DNA of 64,000 nucleotides. It comes from Paenibacillus chondroitinus NBRC 15376 (GTDB lineage Bacteria > Bacillota > Bacilli > Paenibacillales > NBRC-103111). Location: positions 62,001 through 126,000 of the forward strand of contig NZ_BILW01000012.1 of the NCBI RefSeq assembly GCF_004000765.1, read 5' to 3'. The notes below the pieces were generated by a model that was given only the letters and a program-made list of their open reading frames with translations, had not been told where the DNA came from and did not search any database. Below, piece by piece: positions 52,951-61,617 of the stretch. Position 1 is the first letter of the stretch. Every line of letters begins with the position of its first letter. The position numbers were made by a program, and so were the translations under genes.

Positions 52951-53082
52951 ATCGTGTAACCAGCCTCTTTCATCCAGATTAAATTGTGTTATAATGATTG
53001 TAATTTCATATAGTTCTGGTTTCATCGTGAGTGGTTCAGGCGTAGTTCTTATTCTAATCTTATGATTGGAAGGGTGATGCTT

Positions 53083-53271
53083 GTGGAAACAGTCAAATTA
53101 TCCAGGATTGTAATGAAATTAACACCCGAGTTGTACCCCTTCTTAACCAGCTGTGAGCTGGACTCTGAGATCGTCCTTCGGTTTGGTATCGAGGCGCTCG
53201 AGGCGGAAGATGTCATGGAGATTATTCAATTCAGCATTTCGGAACATCATAAAGACGCCCTTTATCATTAA
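53083..53271 (+). CDS. Small acidic protein of unknown function
   Basis: The frame encodes about 62 residues (METVKLSRIVMKLTPELYP ... EIIQFSISEHHKDALYH). AAGGGTGA stands 6 bases before a GTG at 53083, which is preferred over an ATG at 53062. I do not recognise the family. Its stop codon lies inside the loop of the following terminator hairpin, so the gene end and the terminator share sequence. Confidence 0.6.
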   Translation: METVKLSRIVMKLTPELYPFLTSCELDSEIVLRFGIEALEAEDVMEIIQFSISEHHKDALYH

Positions 53272-53284
53272 GGGGCGTCTTTTT
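53251..53284 (+). terminator. Terminator overlapping the end of the small acidic protein gene
   Basis: AAAGACGCCC pairs with GGGCGTCTTT and a T5 run follows. The 5' arm is inside the coding sequence and the stop codon (53269-53271) is in the loop. Confidence 0.85.
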
Positions 53285-53402
53285 CTGCGAATGCACATTT
53301 TTTTACAACATTGTTATTCAGTTTGTAATAATTAGGCTATATAGGTTATTATAATAACATGATATAATAGTGCATAAAGATAAATTATTGGAGGTGTCTA
53401 GC

Positions 53403-53639
53403 ATGGGAGCATTATCTCCTTGGCACATCATCTTAATCGCAATTGTTGCCCTTCTCTTGTTCGGGCCTAATAAACTGCCTGAACTTGGCAGAGGTTTTGG
53501 CAAAATGTTTCGTGAATTCAAAGATGCAACGAGTGGGAACGGCGGTAACAATACATCTGATGATCAGCCTGTACCGGTTCGTAAAGAGATCAATCCTGCT
53601 GAAGTCAAGAATGCAGAGACAGGTCAGATAAACAAATAA
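53403..53639 (+). CDS. tatA: Twin-arginine translocase subunit TatA
   Basis: The 78-residue protein has the TatA membrane helix and hinge (HIILIAIVALLLFGPNKLPELGRGFGK) followed by an amphipathic helix MFREFKDATSG and a polar tail. FGPNKLPELG is the family hinge. It multimerises to form the channel for folded Tat substrates, with TatC as receptor. No tatC is near. The ATG at 53403 follows GGAGGTG. Confidence 0.93.
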   Translation: MGALSPWHIILIAIVALLLFGPNKLPELGRGFGKMFREFKDATSGNGGNNTSDDQPVPVRKEINPAEVKNAETGQINK

Positions 53640-53640
53640 T

Positions 53641-53685
53641 AAAAAGCACCCGGTAATATTTTTCTACAGGGTGCTTTTATTTTTT
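53641..53685. terminator. Bidirectional terminator between tatA and the MFS gene
   Basis: AAAAAGCACCC pairs with GGGTGCTTTTA across a 17-base loop; A and T tracts lie on the two sides. Confidence 0.85.
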
Positions 53686-54842
53686 TAATTTCTGCTGCGT
53701 ATAACGGTCTGTGTACCTAGGAACATCACCGCGGCGATAGCCGACATGACGGTCGCGAACACGTACATGCTGGCGCCTCCCCACTGTTCACTTAACCAGC
53801 CCCCTATGGAACCTCCGATGATTCCTGCTAGCCCCATGAACACCATGGCAAGTATGGATTGTCCCGTTGATCCGAACTGCTCCGGCAGCAATCGAACGAC
53901 ATATTGTACGGCGACAATCCATAACACGGCGAAGGTGAGCATTTGTGTCACTTGCAGGCCGATTAACACCCAAGGGTCGGTAATCACCGAATAAAGAATC
54001 CAACGGATTGTATAAATAATCGCAACAATTCCAAGAATGGTCAGCTCATGATAGCGGTGGATGTAGCGATTAATTAAGGCAAATACAGGAATTTCGCTGC
54101 AGGCCGCAATCGCCCATGCCCAGCTTACCATCGAATCCGTGGCACCCAATTTATTGAGATATAAGCCCAGTAGTGCATCATTCATACGATGCGGGATCGA
54201 AATAATCAAGATCATTAACATAAACCACAGGAAGCTTTTACTTTTAAAAATAATGCTAATAGCACTTAGGGTAATACGTTGCCCGCTGCTCTTCTCATCC
54301 TTAATAAAGGCTAGAAGCAGAAATGGAAAAATCCACAATACCCAATAAAAATAAGGCATTTTGGCTACCCCGCCTAATTGATCCAGCAGCAGCCCCGAAA
54401 TTAGTGCAACCCCCGAGAAACCGATGGAGCCCCACACCCGAACTGAGCCATAAGACATTCCACGAACAGCCGTTGATTTCACGACCAAATTATCAATGAG
54501 TGGGATCGATGGCAGCAAAAAGAAATACAGCAGAAGGATGAAGCCTAATGTAAGTCCGAATCCACTCGTTAAAAAAAGACCGATGCTGCCCAATAAAGAT
54601 AGCACCCACAACAGAAATACAATATTTTTCACGGAATTGAATCTATCGCTTACATAGCCCCAAAAGGGTTGAGCGAATATCGAGATAAAGGGGCCAATCA
54701 TCATTAACAGTCCAATTTCTGCTGCTGTGTAGCCTTTCGTTTGCAAATATAAGGGTAAATAGGGCATTAAGATTGCACTTGAAGCATAGTAAAAAAAGTT
54801 AACTCCCGACAAAGATACAATTTGCTTATCAAGTTTCAACAA
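53685..54842 (-). CDS. MFS transporter (MFS_1_like)
   Basis: The 385-residue protein has 12 membrane helices; the first-loop motif is GYVSDRFNSVKNIV and helix 4-5 contains VRGMSYGSVRVWGSIGFSGVALISG, typical of the LacY-like/MFS_1_like group of nucleoside or sugar symporters. The RVWGSIGF sequence recurs in the partial MFS gene at the right end of the window, so the two are relatives. The start is TTG with GAAGGT upstream. Substrate unknown. Confidence 0.82.
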   Translation of the reverse strand: MLKLDKQIVSLSGVNFFYYASSAILMPYLPLYLQTKGYTAAEIGLLMMIGPFISIFAQPFWGYVSDRFNSVKNIVFLLWVLSLLGSIGLFLTSGFGLTLGFILLLYFFLLPSIPLIDNLVVKSTAVRGMSYGSVRVWGSIGFSGVALISGLLLDQLGGVAKMPYFYWVLWIFPFLLLAFIKDEKSSGQRITLSAISIIFKSKSFLWFMLMILIISIPHRMNDALLGLYLNKLGATDSMVSWAWAIAACSEIPVFALINRYIHRYHELTILGIVAIIYTIRWILYSVITDPWVLIGLQVTQMLTFAVLWIVAVQYVVRLLPEQFGSTGQSILAMVFMGLAGIIGGSIGGWLSEQWGGASMYVFATVMSAIAAVMFLGTQTVIRSRN

Positions 54843-54945
54843 CGACTACCTTCTTTCTACAACTCTCAACAAATTTCCTCTGTGCGGAGCTTGCTGCTTG
54901 CTTTATAATAAAGCAGAGAACAAGATTGGAGAGGACTTATACATC

Positions 54946-56130
54946 ATGGAAATTTTACTTGCTTCACTTGCCCTGATTTGGGGCAATGTTACTGCCGCTA
55001 ACCCTGACGCAAGCTTCGAGCAGCTCGTACAAGCATCTTTGGACGCTAAAAATGCCGTAGCAATCGTTCAACCAGCCCCTGCAAACGATCCAACTGATCC
55101 TCTCGCCCCAGTAAACAAACTAGATCCGCAAAAAGACGCACCCAAGGTTAAAGGTATCTATGCGACTGCGCATAGCGCAGGAGGTTCCCGTCTCAATACG
55201 CTTGTGAAATTAATGGACGACACGGAACTGAACGCCATGGTTATCGACGTCAAAGACGATTGGGGTTACATCACGTGGGAAACAGGCAATCCAGAGCTGG
55301 ACGCAATGGGTACCACCCAGAAAATCATTGGCAATATGCCCGGTCTCATGACTACGCTTAATGAACATAACATTTATCCCATTGCACGCATCGTAGTTTT
55401 CAAGGACACCGTTCTTGCCAAAAAGAAACCGGAACTCTCTTTCGTTAACCCTGACGGCACGGTTTGGGGCAATGGCAAAAATCCGCCGGACAGCTTCGTA
55501 AATCCATATAACAAAGAAGTATGGGATTACAATATTGCTGTCGCCAAAGAAGCCGTCAAAGCCGGTTTCAAAGAAATTCAGTTCGACTACGTCCGCTTTC
55601 CGGAAGGCTTCGAGAAAAGGGCAGACACACTCAAATACACCAAAGATGATCGTCCTCGCATCGATGCTGTCGCTTCTTTCGTCAAATATGCCAAAGAACA
55701 ATTGCAGCCGCTTGGTGTACGTGTTTCCGTTGATATTTTCGGATATGCCGCATCGGTACCGGCAGCTGAAGGGATTGGACAAGATTTCGAGAAAATTTCT
55801 CAAAATGTCGATGTCATTTCCCCGATGATTTATCCGAGTCATTATAGTACGGGCTGGTTTGGCGCTAAAGTACCAGATGCCGCTCCATATGTGACAATTA
55901 ACGGTGCATCGAAGGATACAACGAAGAAATTAGAAGCCATTGACAAAAAAGGTTGGAAACCCGTCGTTCGCCCGTGGATTCAAGATTTCACCGCCTCATG
56001 GGTACAGGGTTACATTAAATACGGCCCACATGAGGTACAAGAACAAATTCGCGCACTGAAAGATAATGGCGTAGACGAATTCTTGCTTTGGAACGCTAAT
56101 AACAACTACACACCTAATGTTAGTTATTAA
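54946..56130 (+). CDS. Secreted DUF4015-type putative glycoside hydrolase
   Basis: The 394-residue protein has a short signal-like start (MEILLASLALIWGNVTAA), a Pro/Asp-rich linker, and a TIM-barrel domain from about residue 65. VKGIYATAHSAGGSRLNTLV opens the DUF4015 domain; catalytic-type acidic residues are seen in AMVIDVKDDWGYITW, IQFDYVRFPEGF and DIFGYAAS. The family is placed among glycoside hydrolases by fold; substrates are unproven. The start at 54946 follows GGAGAGG. A strong terminator follows. Confidence 0.83.
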   Translation: MEILLASLALIWGNVTAANPDASFEQLVQASLDAKNAVAIVQPAPANDPTDPLAPVNKLDPQKDAPKVKGIYATAHSAGGSRLNTLVKLMDDTELNAMVIDVKDDWGYITWETGNPELDAMGTTQKIIGNMPGLMTTLNEHNIYPIARIVVFKDTVLAKKKPELSFVNPDGTVWGNGKNPPDSFVNPYNKEVWDYNIAVAKEAVKAGFKEIQFDYVRFPEGFEKRADTLKYTKDDRPRIDAVASFVKYAKEQLQPLGVRVSVDIFGYAASVPAAEGIGQDFEKISQNVDVISPMIYPSHYSTGWFGAKVPDAAPYVTINGASKDTTKKLEAIDKKGWKPVVRPWIQDFTASWVQGYIKYGPHEVQEQIRALKDNGVDEFLLWNANNNYTPNVSY

Positions 56131-56137
56131 TCAAGGA

Positions 56138-56171
56138 AACACCCTGAGGCTATGTACCTCAGGGTGTTTTA
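56138..56171 (+). terminator. Terminator of the DUF4015 gene
   Basis: AAACACCCTGAGG pairs with CCTCAGGGTGTTT around CTATGTA, followed by T residues. Confidence 0.9.
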
Positions 56172-56276
56172 TCGTATAATCAAGAATATGTTACCAGATT
56201 TGATGCCAAGCTGTACACAAAAAGTTATACAAAAGCGAACAGCAATAACATGAGATACTCTGAAGGAGTTGAAGTA

Positions 56277-57236
56277 ATGAAAATTGTCGCCATTACGGAT
56301 ATGGATCTGTCCTTGATGCAGGAGCAGATGCCACAAGATCTAAAGGACCGCACCCAGTTTCAATGGTTTAGATCTTCAAAAGATGCTCAAGAACATATTG
56401 CTGATGCTGAAGTCATCATTACAGCCGGCCGGATTAATCCGGAATACGCTACAAGAGAAAAAGCCCCTAAACTCAAATGGATGCAAACCTTATCCGCCGG
56501 GGTGGACAAGCTGCCGTTACAGGAGTTGGCAGATCGCCAAATCCCGCTAACTAACGCACGCGGAGTACATACGATTCAAATGAGTGAGTTCACGCTCAGT
56601 CTTATGCTTCAGTGGGTGCGTAAATCCAACAAGCTGTATGAATGCCAGCTTCAGAAAGAATGGTATCAACGCATCTCCGTCGGCGAGCTTGCCGGTAAAA
56701 CGCTAGGCATTGTTGGAGCCGGCGCCATTGGTGAAGCCGTCGCCCGCAAAGCGAAAGCTTTTGATATGTCGGTCATCGGTCTGAATCGCTCAGGTACGCC
56801 ACAACCCGGCTATGATCAAACGCTCAGCGGCGATGAGGGGCTTCGCAGTCTGCTTGCCCAGAGCGATTTCGTTGTTCTGCTTCTTCCTAGCACTCCGAAA
56901 ACACGCGGTTTAATTACGAAAGAACATCTAAGCCTAATGAAGGAGAGCGCCTTTCTGATCAATCTGGCTCGAGGCGACGTAATTGATGAAGGCGCATTGA
57001 CGCTTATGCTGCAGGAAGGCAAGCTCGCCGGAGCAGCGCTCGATGTTTTCGAGCAAGAGCCTTTGCCAGCGACTTCTCCCCTCTGGAGTATGGCGAACGT
57101 AATCGTCACTCCGCATATTGCAGGTTCATCCTCGCATTATACAGAGCGTGTATCTGCGATCTTTTATCATAATTTGCGGGCGCTCTTGGACGGTGGAGAA
57201 ATGATGAACTTGGTGAACGTTCACGAAGGCTATTAA
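56277..57236 (+). CDS. D-2-hydroxyacid dehydrogenase
   Basis: The 319-residue NAD-dependent dehydrogenase has the Rossmann motif GIVGAGAIGEAVARKA at about residue 136 and the catalytic triad elements NLARGDVIDE (Arg), the Glu of VFEQEPLP, and VTPHIAGSS (His). It oxidises or reduces a 2-oxoacid. GVHTIQMSEFTLSLMLQWVR before the NAD domain is typical of the glyoxylate/phenylglyoxylate-like members. The ATG at 56277 follows AAGGAG. Substrate unknown. Confidence 0.88.
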   Translation: MKIVAITDMDLSLMQEQMPQDLKDRTQFQWFRSSKDAQEHIADAEVIITAGRINPEYATREKAPKLKWMQTLSAGVDKLPLQELADRQIPLTNARGVHTIQMSEFTLSLMLQWVRKSNKLYECQLQKEWYQRISVGELAGKTLGIVGAGAIGEAVARKAKAFDMSVIGLNRSGTPQPGYDQTLSGDEGLRSLLAQSDFVVLLLPSTPKTRGLITKEHLSLMKESAFLINLARGDVIDEGALTLMLQEGKLAGAALDVFEQEPLPATSPLWSMANVIVTPHIAGSSSHYTERVSAIFYHNLRALLDGGEMMNLVNVHEGY

Positions 57237-57241
57237 ACCAT

Positions 57242-57291
57242 AAACGCACCTTCATCTAACGGAATTGCTTCCGAAAGATAAGGTGCGTTTT
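57242..57291. terminator. Bidirectional terminator between dehydrogenase and serS
   Basis: AAACGCACCTT pairs with AAGGTGCGTTTT around a 27-base loop that also pairs partly (CGGAATTGCTTCCG). A/T tails occur on both sides. Confidence 0.85.
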
Positions 57292-57295
57292 ATCG

Positions 57296-58579
57296 TTATT
57301 TGGCAGTTATCGCTTGTAATCCCCTCATATAGGGACGAAGAGCCGCAGGAAGATAGATCGAGCCATCCGCTTGTTGATGGTTTTCAAGTAGGGGAATCAG
57401 AATACGCGGTGTGGCTACAGCTGTATTGTTCAGTGTGTAACAGTAGTGCAGTTCGCCATTCTGATCCCGGTAACGCAGTCCGCTTCGGCGTGCTTGAAAA
57501 TCAAGCAGGCTTGACGACGAATGCGTCTCGCCATAAGCATTACGGCTTGGCATCCATGTTTCGATATCGTACTGCTTATAGTTTTTGGCTCCCATATCAC
57601 CCGCACACACGGCAACAATTCGATAGGGCAGCTCCAATAGATCCAGAATATCTTCCGCATTTCGCGTGATCTGCTCCAACATGAGATTCGCCGTCTCCGG
57701 ATCATTTCGGCAAATAATGACCTGCTCAACCTTCGCAAATTGATGAACGCGATACAATCCACGCACATCCCTACCCGCCGAACCAGCCTCCTTACGAAAG
57801 CAATTCGATACGGCTGCCAGCTGAACAGCGCCTTCCGAGAGATCTACGATTTCATTCGCATAGTACGAAACAAGCGGGCCTTCCGAAGTACCTGCTAACC
57901 ATTTGTTCTCATCCTGCAGCTCATAGGTCTGATCCTTGCCTGCCGGAAAGAACGCTGCGTTCACCAGTGTTTCTTCACGAACCATCAACGGTACATCCAT
58001 GACCGTAAAACCACGATCCGTTAACAAATCAATGGCCAGCTGTTGAACCGCCCGGTGTAAATACAATCCCATACCTTTGAGGTAATAATTGCGGGTTCCC
58101 GCTACTTTTACACCTCTTGATATATCTAGAATGTCTAGATCTTCCCCGATTTGCAGATGATCGCGAGGCTCGAAAAAAAATGATGTTGGCTCTCTTACGA
58201 TTTTCACGACGACATTGTCTTGATCCGTAGCGCCTTCAGGTGTGTCAGGCGAAGCAAGATTCGGCACTGCCAGCATGAGCACTTTGAACCTTTCCTCATA
58301 ATGCGCAAGCTCCTCTTCGTCCGCTGCCAGGCTTACATTCCAGCTTCGAACCTGATCCTTCAGCTTATCGGCCTCCGCTCGGTTCTTCTCAGCCATTAAT
58401 GTTGCAATTTGTGCAGTAGCTCGATTACGCTCTGCTCGAAGCAAATCAACACGATGCTGCATCTGCCTCTTTTTCTCTTCTACTTCGAGAAGCTCTTCCA
58501 AGGGACATGTCATTCCCTTTCGCTTGGCAGCTTCTTTCACCTGATCTTGATTGTTGCGAATCCATTTGATATCCAACAT
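57296..58579 (-). CDS. serS: Seryl-tRNA synthetase, atypical
   Basis: The 427-residue class II synthetase has an N-terminal coiled-coil tRNA-binding arm (about 30-100) and motif 2 CFRKEAGSAGRDVRGLYRVHQF. Typical bacterial SerRS has TAE in the serine loop, SSCSNFxxFQARR and LNGSGLAVGRT in motif 3; here these read GTSEGPL, THSSSSLLDFQARR and LNNTAVATPRILIPLLEN. Core catalysis should be intact (arginine of motif 2, TxE), but the departures suggest a second, divergent SerRS rather than the housekeeping one; the window cannot show whether another exists. A T-box leader precedes it, so it responds to uncharged tRNA-Ser. pfkA lies upstream. Confidence 0.9.
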   Translation of the reverse strand: MLDIKWIRNNQDQVKEAAKRKGMTCPLEELLEVEEKKRQMQHRVDLLRAERNRATAQIATLMAEKNRAEADKLKDQVRSWNVSLAADEEELAHYEERFKVLMLAVPNLASPDTPEGATDQDNVVVKIVREPTSFFFEPRDHLQIGEDLDILDISRGVKVAGTRNYYLKGMGLYLHRAVQQLAIDLLTDRGFTVMDVPLMVREETLVNAAFFPAGKDQTYELQDENKWLAGTSEGPLVSYYANEIVDLSEGAVQLAAVSNCFRKEAGSAGRDVRGLYRVHQFAKVEQVIICRNDPETANLMLEQITRNAEDILDLLELPYRIVAVCAGDMGAKNYKQYDIETWMPSRNAYGETHSSSSLLDFQARRSGLRYRDQNGELHYCYTLNNTAVATPRILIPLLENHQQADGSIYLPAALRPYMRGLQAITAK

Positions 58580-58615
58580 TTTCCGTCACCGCTTCCTTTT
58601 CGATTATGAGAAAAA

Positions 58616-58837
58616 GACAAAAACGCCCCTGTCCGAATTGGGACGAGGAGCGTTCTGCTCGCGGTGCCACCCAACTTGATGACGGCAATATCTTGCCATC
58701 ATCCGCTTGGTTCCGCGATAACGGGCGGTGCCGGTTTACTTAGAGAGAGTCGATGCTTATTCAGTCATCAGCCGATCCGATCATAAACGTCTCCGAGTTG
58801 GATGCTCTTCATAGACATAATGTCGCTTTGTACGTTG
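58616..58837 (-). promoter_or_regulatory. T-box riboswitch upstream of serS
   Basis: On the minus strand TTGGGTGGCACCGCGAGC (58674-58657) is the conserved T-box element, directly before a terminator (GAACGCTCCTCGTCCC, loop AATTC, GGACAGGGGCGTTTTT). A Stem I-like region lies upstream, with TCG (58753-58751, a serine codon) followed by A and a CUCUC arm, in the place expected for the specifier. Uncharged tRNA-Ser should switch the terminator to an antiterminator. The specifier assignment is less sure than the T-box. Confidence 0.85.
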
Positions 58838-58843
58838 TTCGCT

Positions 58844-58872
58844 ATTATAGACGAAGTCAACCCTCAGGTCAA
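58844..58872 (-). promoter_or_regulatory. Sigma-A promoter of the T-box/serS transcript
   Basis: The minus strand has TTGACC (58872-58867), 17 bases, TATAAT (58849-58844), the last within a few bases of the pfkA stop. There is no clear terminator between pfkA and this promoter. Confidence 0.75.
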
Positions 58873-58893
58873 TAGGCTCTCTGCTTACTGAGC

Positions 58894-59862
58894 TTATTGG
58901 GATAAACGACTTGCCAATTCATACAGCTCTGTGTTGAATTCACGCTTCGTATTAACAACCAAGTCGATATCCGTAGCAACTAATTCGCCTTTGATGACAC
59001 CGCAAGCTTTGGAAGAATCGCCTTCCATCAGTCTGCGAACGGCAAAATCACCAAGACGGCTTGCCAAGATACGGTCGTTATGCGTTGGTGTTCCACCACG
59101 TTGGATGTGACCCAGAACGGTAACACGCGGCTCAATTCCGACTACCTCATTGATTTGCTTCGCAACTCCTTCGCCAGTACCTGCTCCTTCAGCGATCAGG
59201 ATAATACTGTGACGTTTGCCATGAGAGAAGTTGTCTTTCATACGGTTAGCCACTTCGCAGATGTCAACTTCAACCTCTGGAACGATGATGGTTTCCGCAC
59301 CGCTGGCTAATCCCGCATAAAGCGCAATTTCTCCGCAGTGGCGGCCCATAACTTCTACAACGGATGAACGCTCGTGGGAGGTCATGGTGTCGCGAAGCTT
59401 ATTAATCGCATCCACGACGATACTTACCGCTGTATCGAAACCGATCGTGAAGTCTGTAAACGGAATGTCATTATCGATTGTCCCTGGCAGCCCCATCGTT
59501 TTGATACCCAGTTTACTTAGTTTGTTGGCTCCTTGGTAGGACCCGTCCCCACCGATAACAACCAAGCCGTCAATCCCGCGTTTACGCAGGTTATCCGCCC
59601 CGATTTGTTGGCCTTCCGGAGTCAAAAATTCTTTGCAACGTGCTGTCTGCAGGATCGTTCCGCCACGTTGAATGATATCTCCAACGCTTCTAAGATCCAT
59701 TTTGCGAATATCATCGTTGATTAAGCCATGATAGCCACGTTGCACGGCATAAACTTCAAGTCCATGGAACAATGCGCTTCTGACAACCGCACGAACCGCT
59801 GCATTCATTCCCTGGGAGTCTCCACCGCTTGTTAAAACTGCAATTGATTTTACTGCTGACAT
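58894..59862 (-). CDS. pfkA: ATP-dependent 6-phosphofructokinase
   Basis: The 322-residue enzyme has the PfkA motifs AVLTSGGDSQGMNAAVRAVV, VVIGGDGSYQGA, GLPGTIDNDI (catalytic aspartate region), and VVEVMGRHCGEIALYAG. It makes fructose 1,6-bisphosphate in glycolysis. The ATG at 59862 follows GGAGGAAATTGAA. It lies downstream of the terpene synthase gene by 35 bases, an unusual setting; the common neighbour pyk is absent here, so a second PfkA elsewhere is possible. Confidence 0.95.
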   Translation of the reverse strand: MSAVKSIAVLTSGGDSQGMNAAVRAVVRSALFHGLEVYAVQRGYHGLINDDIRKMDLRSVGDIIQRGGTILQTARCKEFLTPEGQQIGADNLRKRGIDGLVVIGGDGSYQGANKLSKLGIKTMGLPGTIDNDIPFTDFTIGFDTAVSIVVDAINKLRDTMTSHERSSVVEVMGRHCGEIALYAGLASGAETIIVPEVEVDICEVANRMKDNFSHGKRHSIILIAEGAGTGEGVAKQINEVVGIEPRVTVLGHIQRGGTPTHNDRILASRLGDFAVRRLMEGDSSKACGVIKGELVATDIDLVVNTKREFNTELYELASRLSQ

Positions 59863-59897
59863 TTCAATTTCCTCCTTCAAATTCTTGTGAATGACAT

Positions 59898-60977
59898 TCA
59901 TGATGTCGTACGGATATACATGCTATTTAGCCAGAAAAACAACCGGGTTAACGGACTATTTTTCATAAGACGCTTGGATATGTTTTTTACTTGCTGTTGT
60001 CCATTCACTTTAGGGTCTGACAAGTAGAGCGCGAGCAAACCTTCGATTATCATACGATGAAATCGCGGATGTTCCAAGAACAAAATTTTGCTGCGCGCTT
60101 CCTGCACGATAAATGCAATCCTCTCAACCGTGTCCTCCATAGAGCTATAATAGCTGCAGAAGTTCAGGTCTCCACCAAGAACATCTTCTTCCTGATCAAT
60201 TAAATAATCAAGCAAGATATGCAGCCCGCAAACGTAAGGAAAATACGCCTCGCGAATCGCCTCCACCTGCTTGTCATTCAACTGCGTATCGCATGCCGCC
60301 AAGAACAGCATAAACATCCCTAAAGTCGACCCCGTAGCTGCCGCAAATTCATTCCAATCAATCTGGCGATAACGATGATGGTGAAGTTTCCACCACTGTT
60401 GAAGCTCGGGTTCTCGCATATCTTTGCGGATATGCTTGTACACTTGCAAATCGCAGTATAAACCAACGAAATCCCGTACCTGATCCGCGACTTGTCCATA
60501 AGACGGCAGCAAATCGATACAGGATTGGCACTTCACAACAAGATCCCTCAAATAGTTGCCGTCCTCTTTCTCCTGTCTGTACGCGTAATAATCATGCAGA
60601 GGTTTGGAAGGATCTACGGCATCAAGCATCGATTGATGCAATTGTCGGAAATCTTGAGGATCTAAGGAAGTGCTGCGATCGCATAAATTATCTAGATAAT
60701 CACTGATCGTCTGAAAAGCAACGATAAGCGGTATTAGTACATGACGCATCGACAAATTGGCAGCCGCATAGACGGCGCCGCCCTGACAATGAAACTTCTT
60801 CGTTGCTATGCTGGCTAAAGCTTGCGTACGCAGTTCAGTATCTGGAATGTTCTCCGCTTTTGTTTTCCAAATGGAAAGCTGTTCGCCTACATCCGGTAAA
60901 ATGTACCGATATACCCTGAGCATTAAGCGTAGTGGACCTTGCGGAACCTTCGTACTACTTCTGTCCAATTGCTTCAA
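59898..60977 (-). CDS. ytpB: Tetraprenyl-beta-curcumene synthase-like terpene synthase (YtpB/DUF2600)
   Basis: The product is about 359 residues and all-helical. The sequence SDYLDNLCDRSTSLD (about residue 95) and LLDYLIDQEEDV (about 255) provide acidic motifs typical of the YtpB family, which converts heptaprenyl diphosphate to a C35 terpene. A TTG at 60977 has GGAGG 8 bases upstream and is the favoured start, overlapping the preceding gene by 23 bases; an ATG at 61004 lacks a ribosome site. The linked genes are two unknowns upstream and pfkA downstream. No squalene-hopene-type cyclase that would use its product is in the window. Confidence 0.88.
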   Translation of the reverse strand: MKQLDRSSTKVPQGPLRLMLRVYRYILPDVGEQLSIWKTKAENIPDTELRTQALASIATKKFHCQGGAVYAAANLSMRHVLIPLIVAFQTISDYLDNLCDRSTSLDPQDFRQLHQSMLDAVDPSKPLHDYYAYRQEKEDGNYLRDLVVKCQSCIDLLPSYGQVADQVRDFVGLYCDLQVYKHIRKDMREPELQQWWKLHHHRYRQIDWNEFAAATGSTLGMFMLFLAACDTQLNDKQVEAIREAYFPYVCGLHILLDYLIDQEEDVLGGDLNFCSYYSSMEDTVERIAFIVQEARSKILFLEHPRFHRMIIEGLLALYLSDPKVNGQQQVKNISKRLMKNSPLTRLFFWLNSMYIRTTS

Positions 60978-61587
60978 GCAGACTTCCTCCACAACTTTGT
61001 TCATAGCAATATTGCAGCAGCAGCTGCATTTCATAACGTTGGATATGTCTCAGCCAGCTATCGACTGTTGAATTTTGAACCAGGGATACCTGAAGTTCCA
61101 CCACGTCAATAAAAACACATGGGTTCCATACAGGAGAAGTAATCAGCACTTCCAGCTTCTGGCGCAACGCCTCGTTGTCTAGATCCGCCAAGTCTTTCAC
61201 ACTTAAATAATCTCTTACGCAGGCAATTAAATTCGAAAAAATAGGATGATGACCGACGTCATTAAACCAATATTTCGCATTGCTATAATCGCCTTCCATC
61301 CGGTGCATAAGAGCATGCCAATAGCTGCCTGTCGCATTTGTAATTTCCTGGGCAATATCGTGCGACTTGTCGAGACTTTCATTCAGTAAATAAAGACCCG
61401 CTTTGATAGCCAATCCATACATCTCTTGCTCTGGATTCCCTTGGCTCATAGTAACAGGTAACATCGCTTCAATGTTCGCATCCATGGCTAAATCCCATTC
61501 TTCAATTGGATATAAGGCAGGCAGATGCTCCAAGAGCGGCTTCGCTATAGCTTCCAGCCAGTCTGTACCATCTTTATTGCTATGCAT
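60955..61587 (-). CDS. Conserved protein with YWHALMHRMEGDYSNAKYWF motif, unknown function
   Basis: The 210-residue soluble helical protein contains ATGSYWHALMHRMEGDYSN and KYWFNDVGHHPIF at about residues 85-120, a block I recall from uncharacterised bacterial proteins; no function is known to me. The His/Tyr/Trp-rich block could bind a metal or ligand. The ATG at 61587 follows AAAGGGAGAG. Its 3' end overlaps the terpene synthase start, so translation is coupled. The 104-residue gene lies 30 bases upstream. Confidence 0.7.
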   Translation of the reverse strand: MHSNKDGTDWLEAIAKPLLEHLPALYPIEEWDLAMDANIEAMLPVTMSQGNPEQEMYGLAIKAGLYLLNESLDKSHDIAQEITNATGSYWHALMHRMEGDYSNAKYWFNDVGHHPIFSNLIACVRDYLSVKDLADLDNEALRQKLEVLITSPVWNPCVFIDVVELQVSLVQNSTVDSWLRHIQRYEMQLLLQYCYEQSCGGSLLEAIGQK

Positions 61588-61617
61588 GCCAGTCACTCTC
61601 CCTTTCATTAGACGAAC

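Noticed and set aside
55210-55842. 210-codon minus-strand frame opposite the DUF4015 gene
   Set aside because: It lies wholly antisense to a well-supported gene and lacks a ribosome site and recognisable domains.
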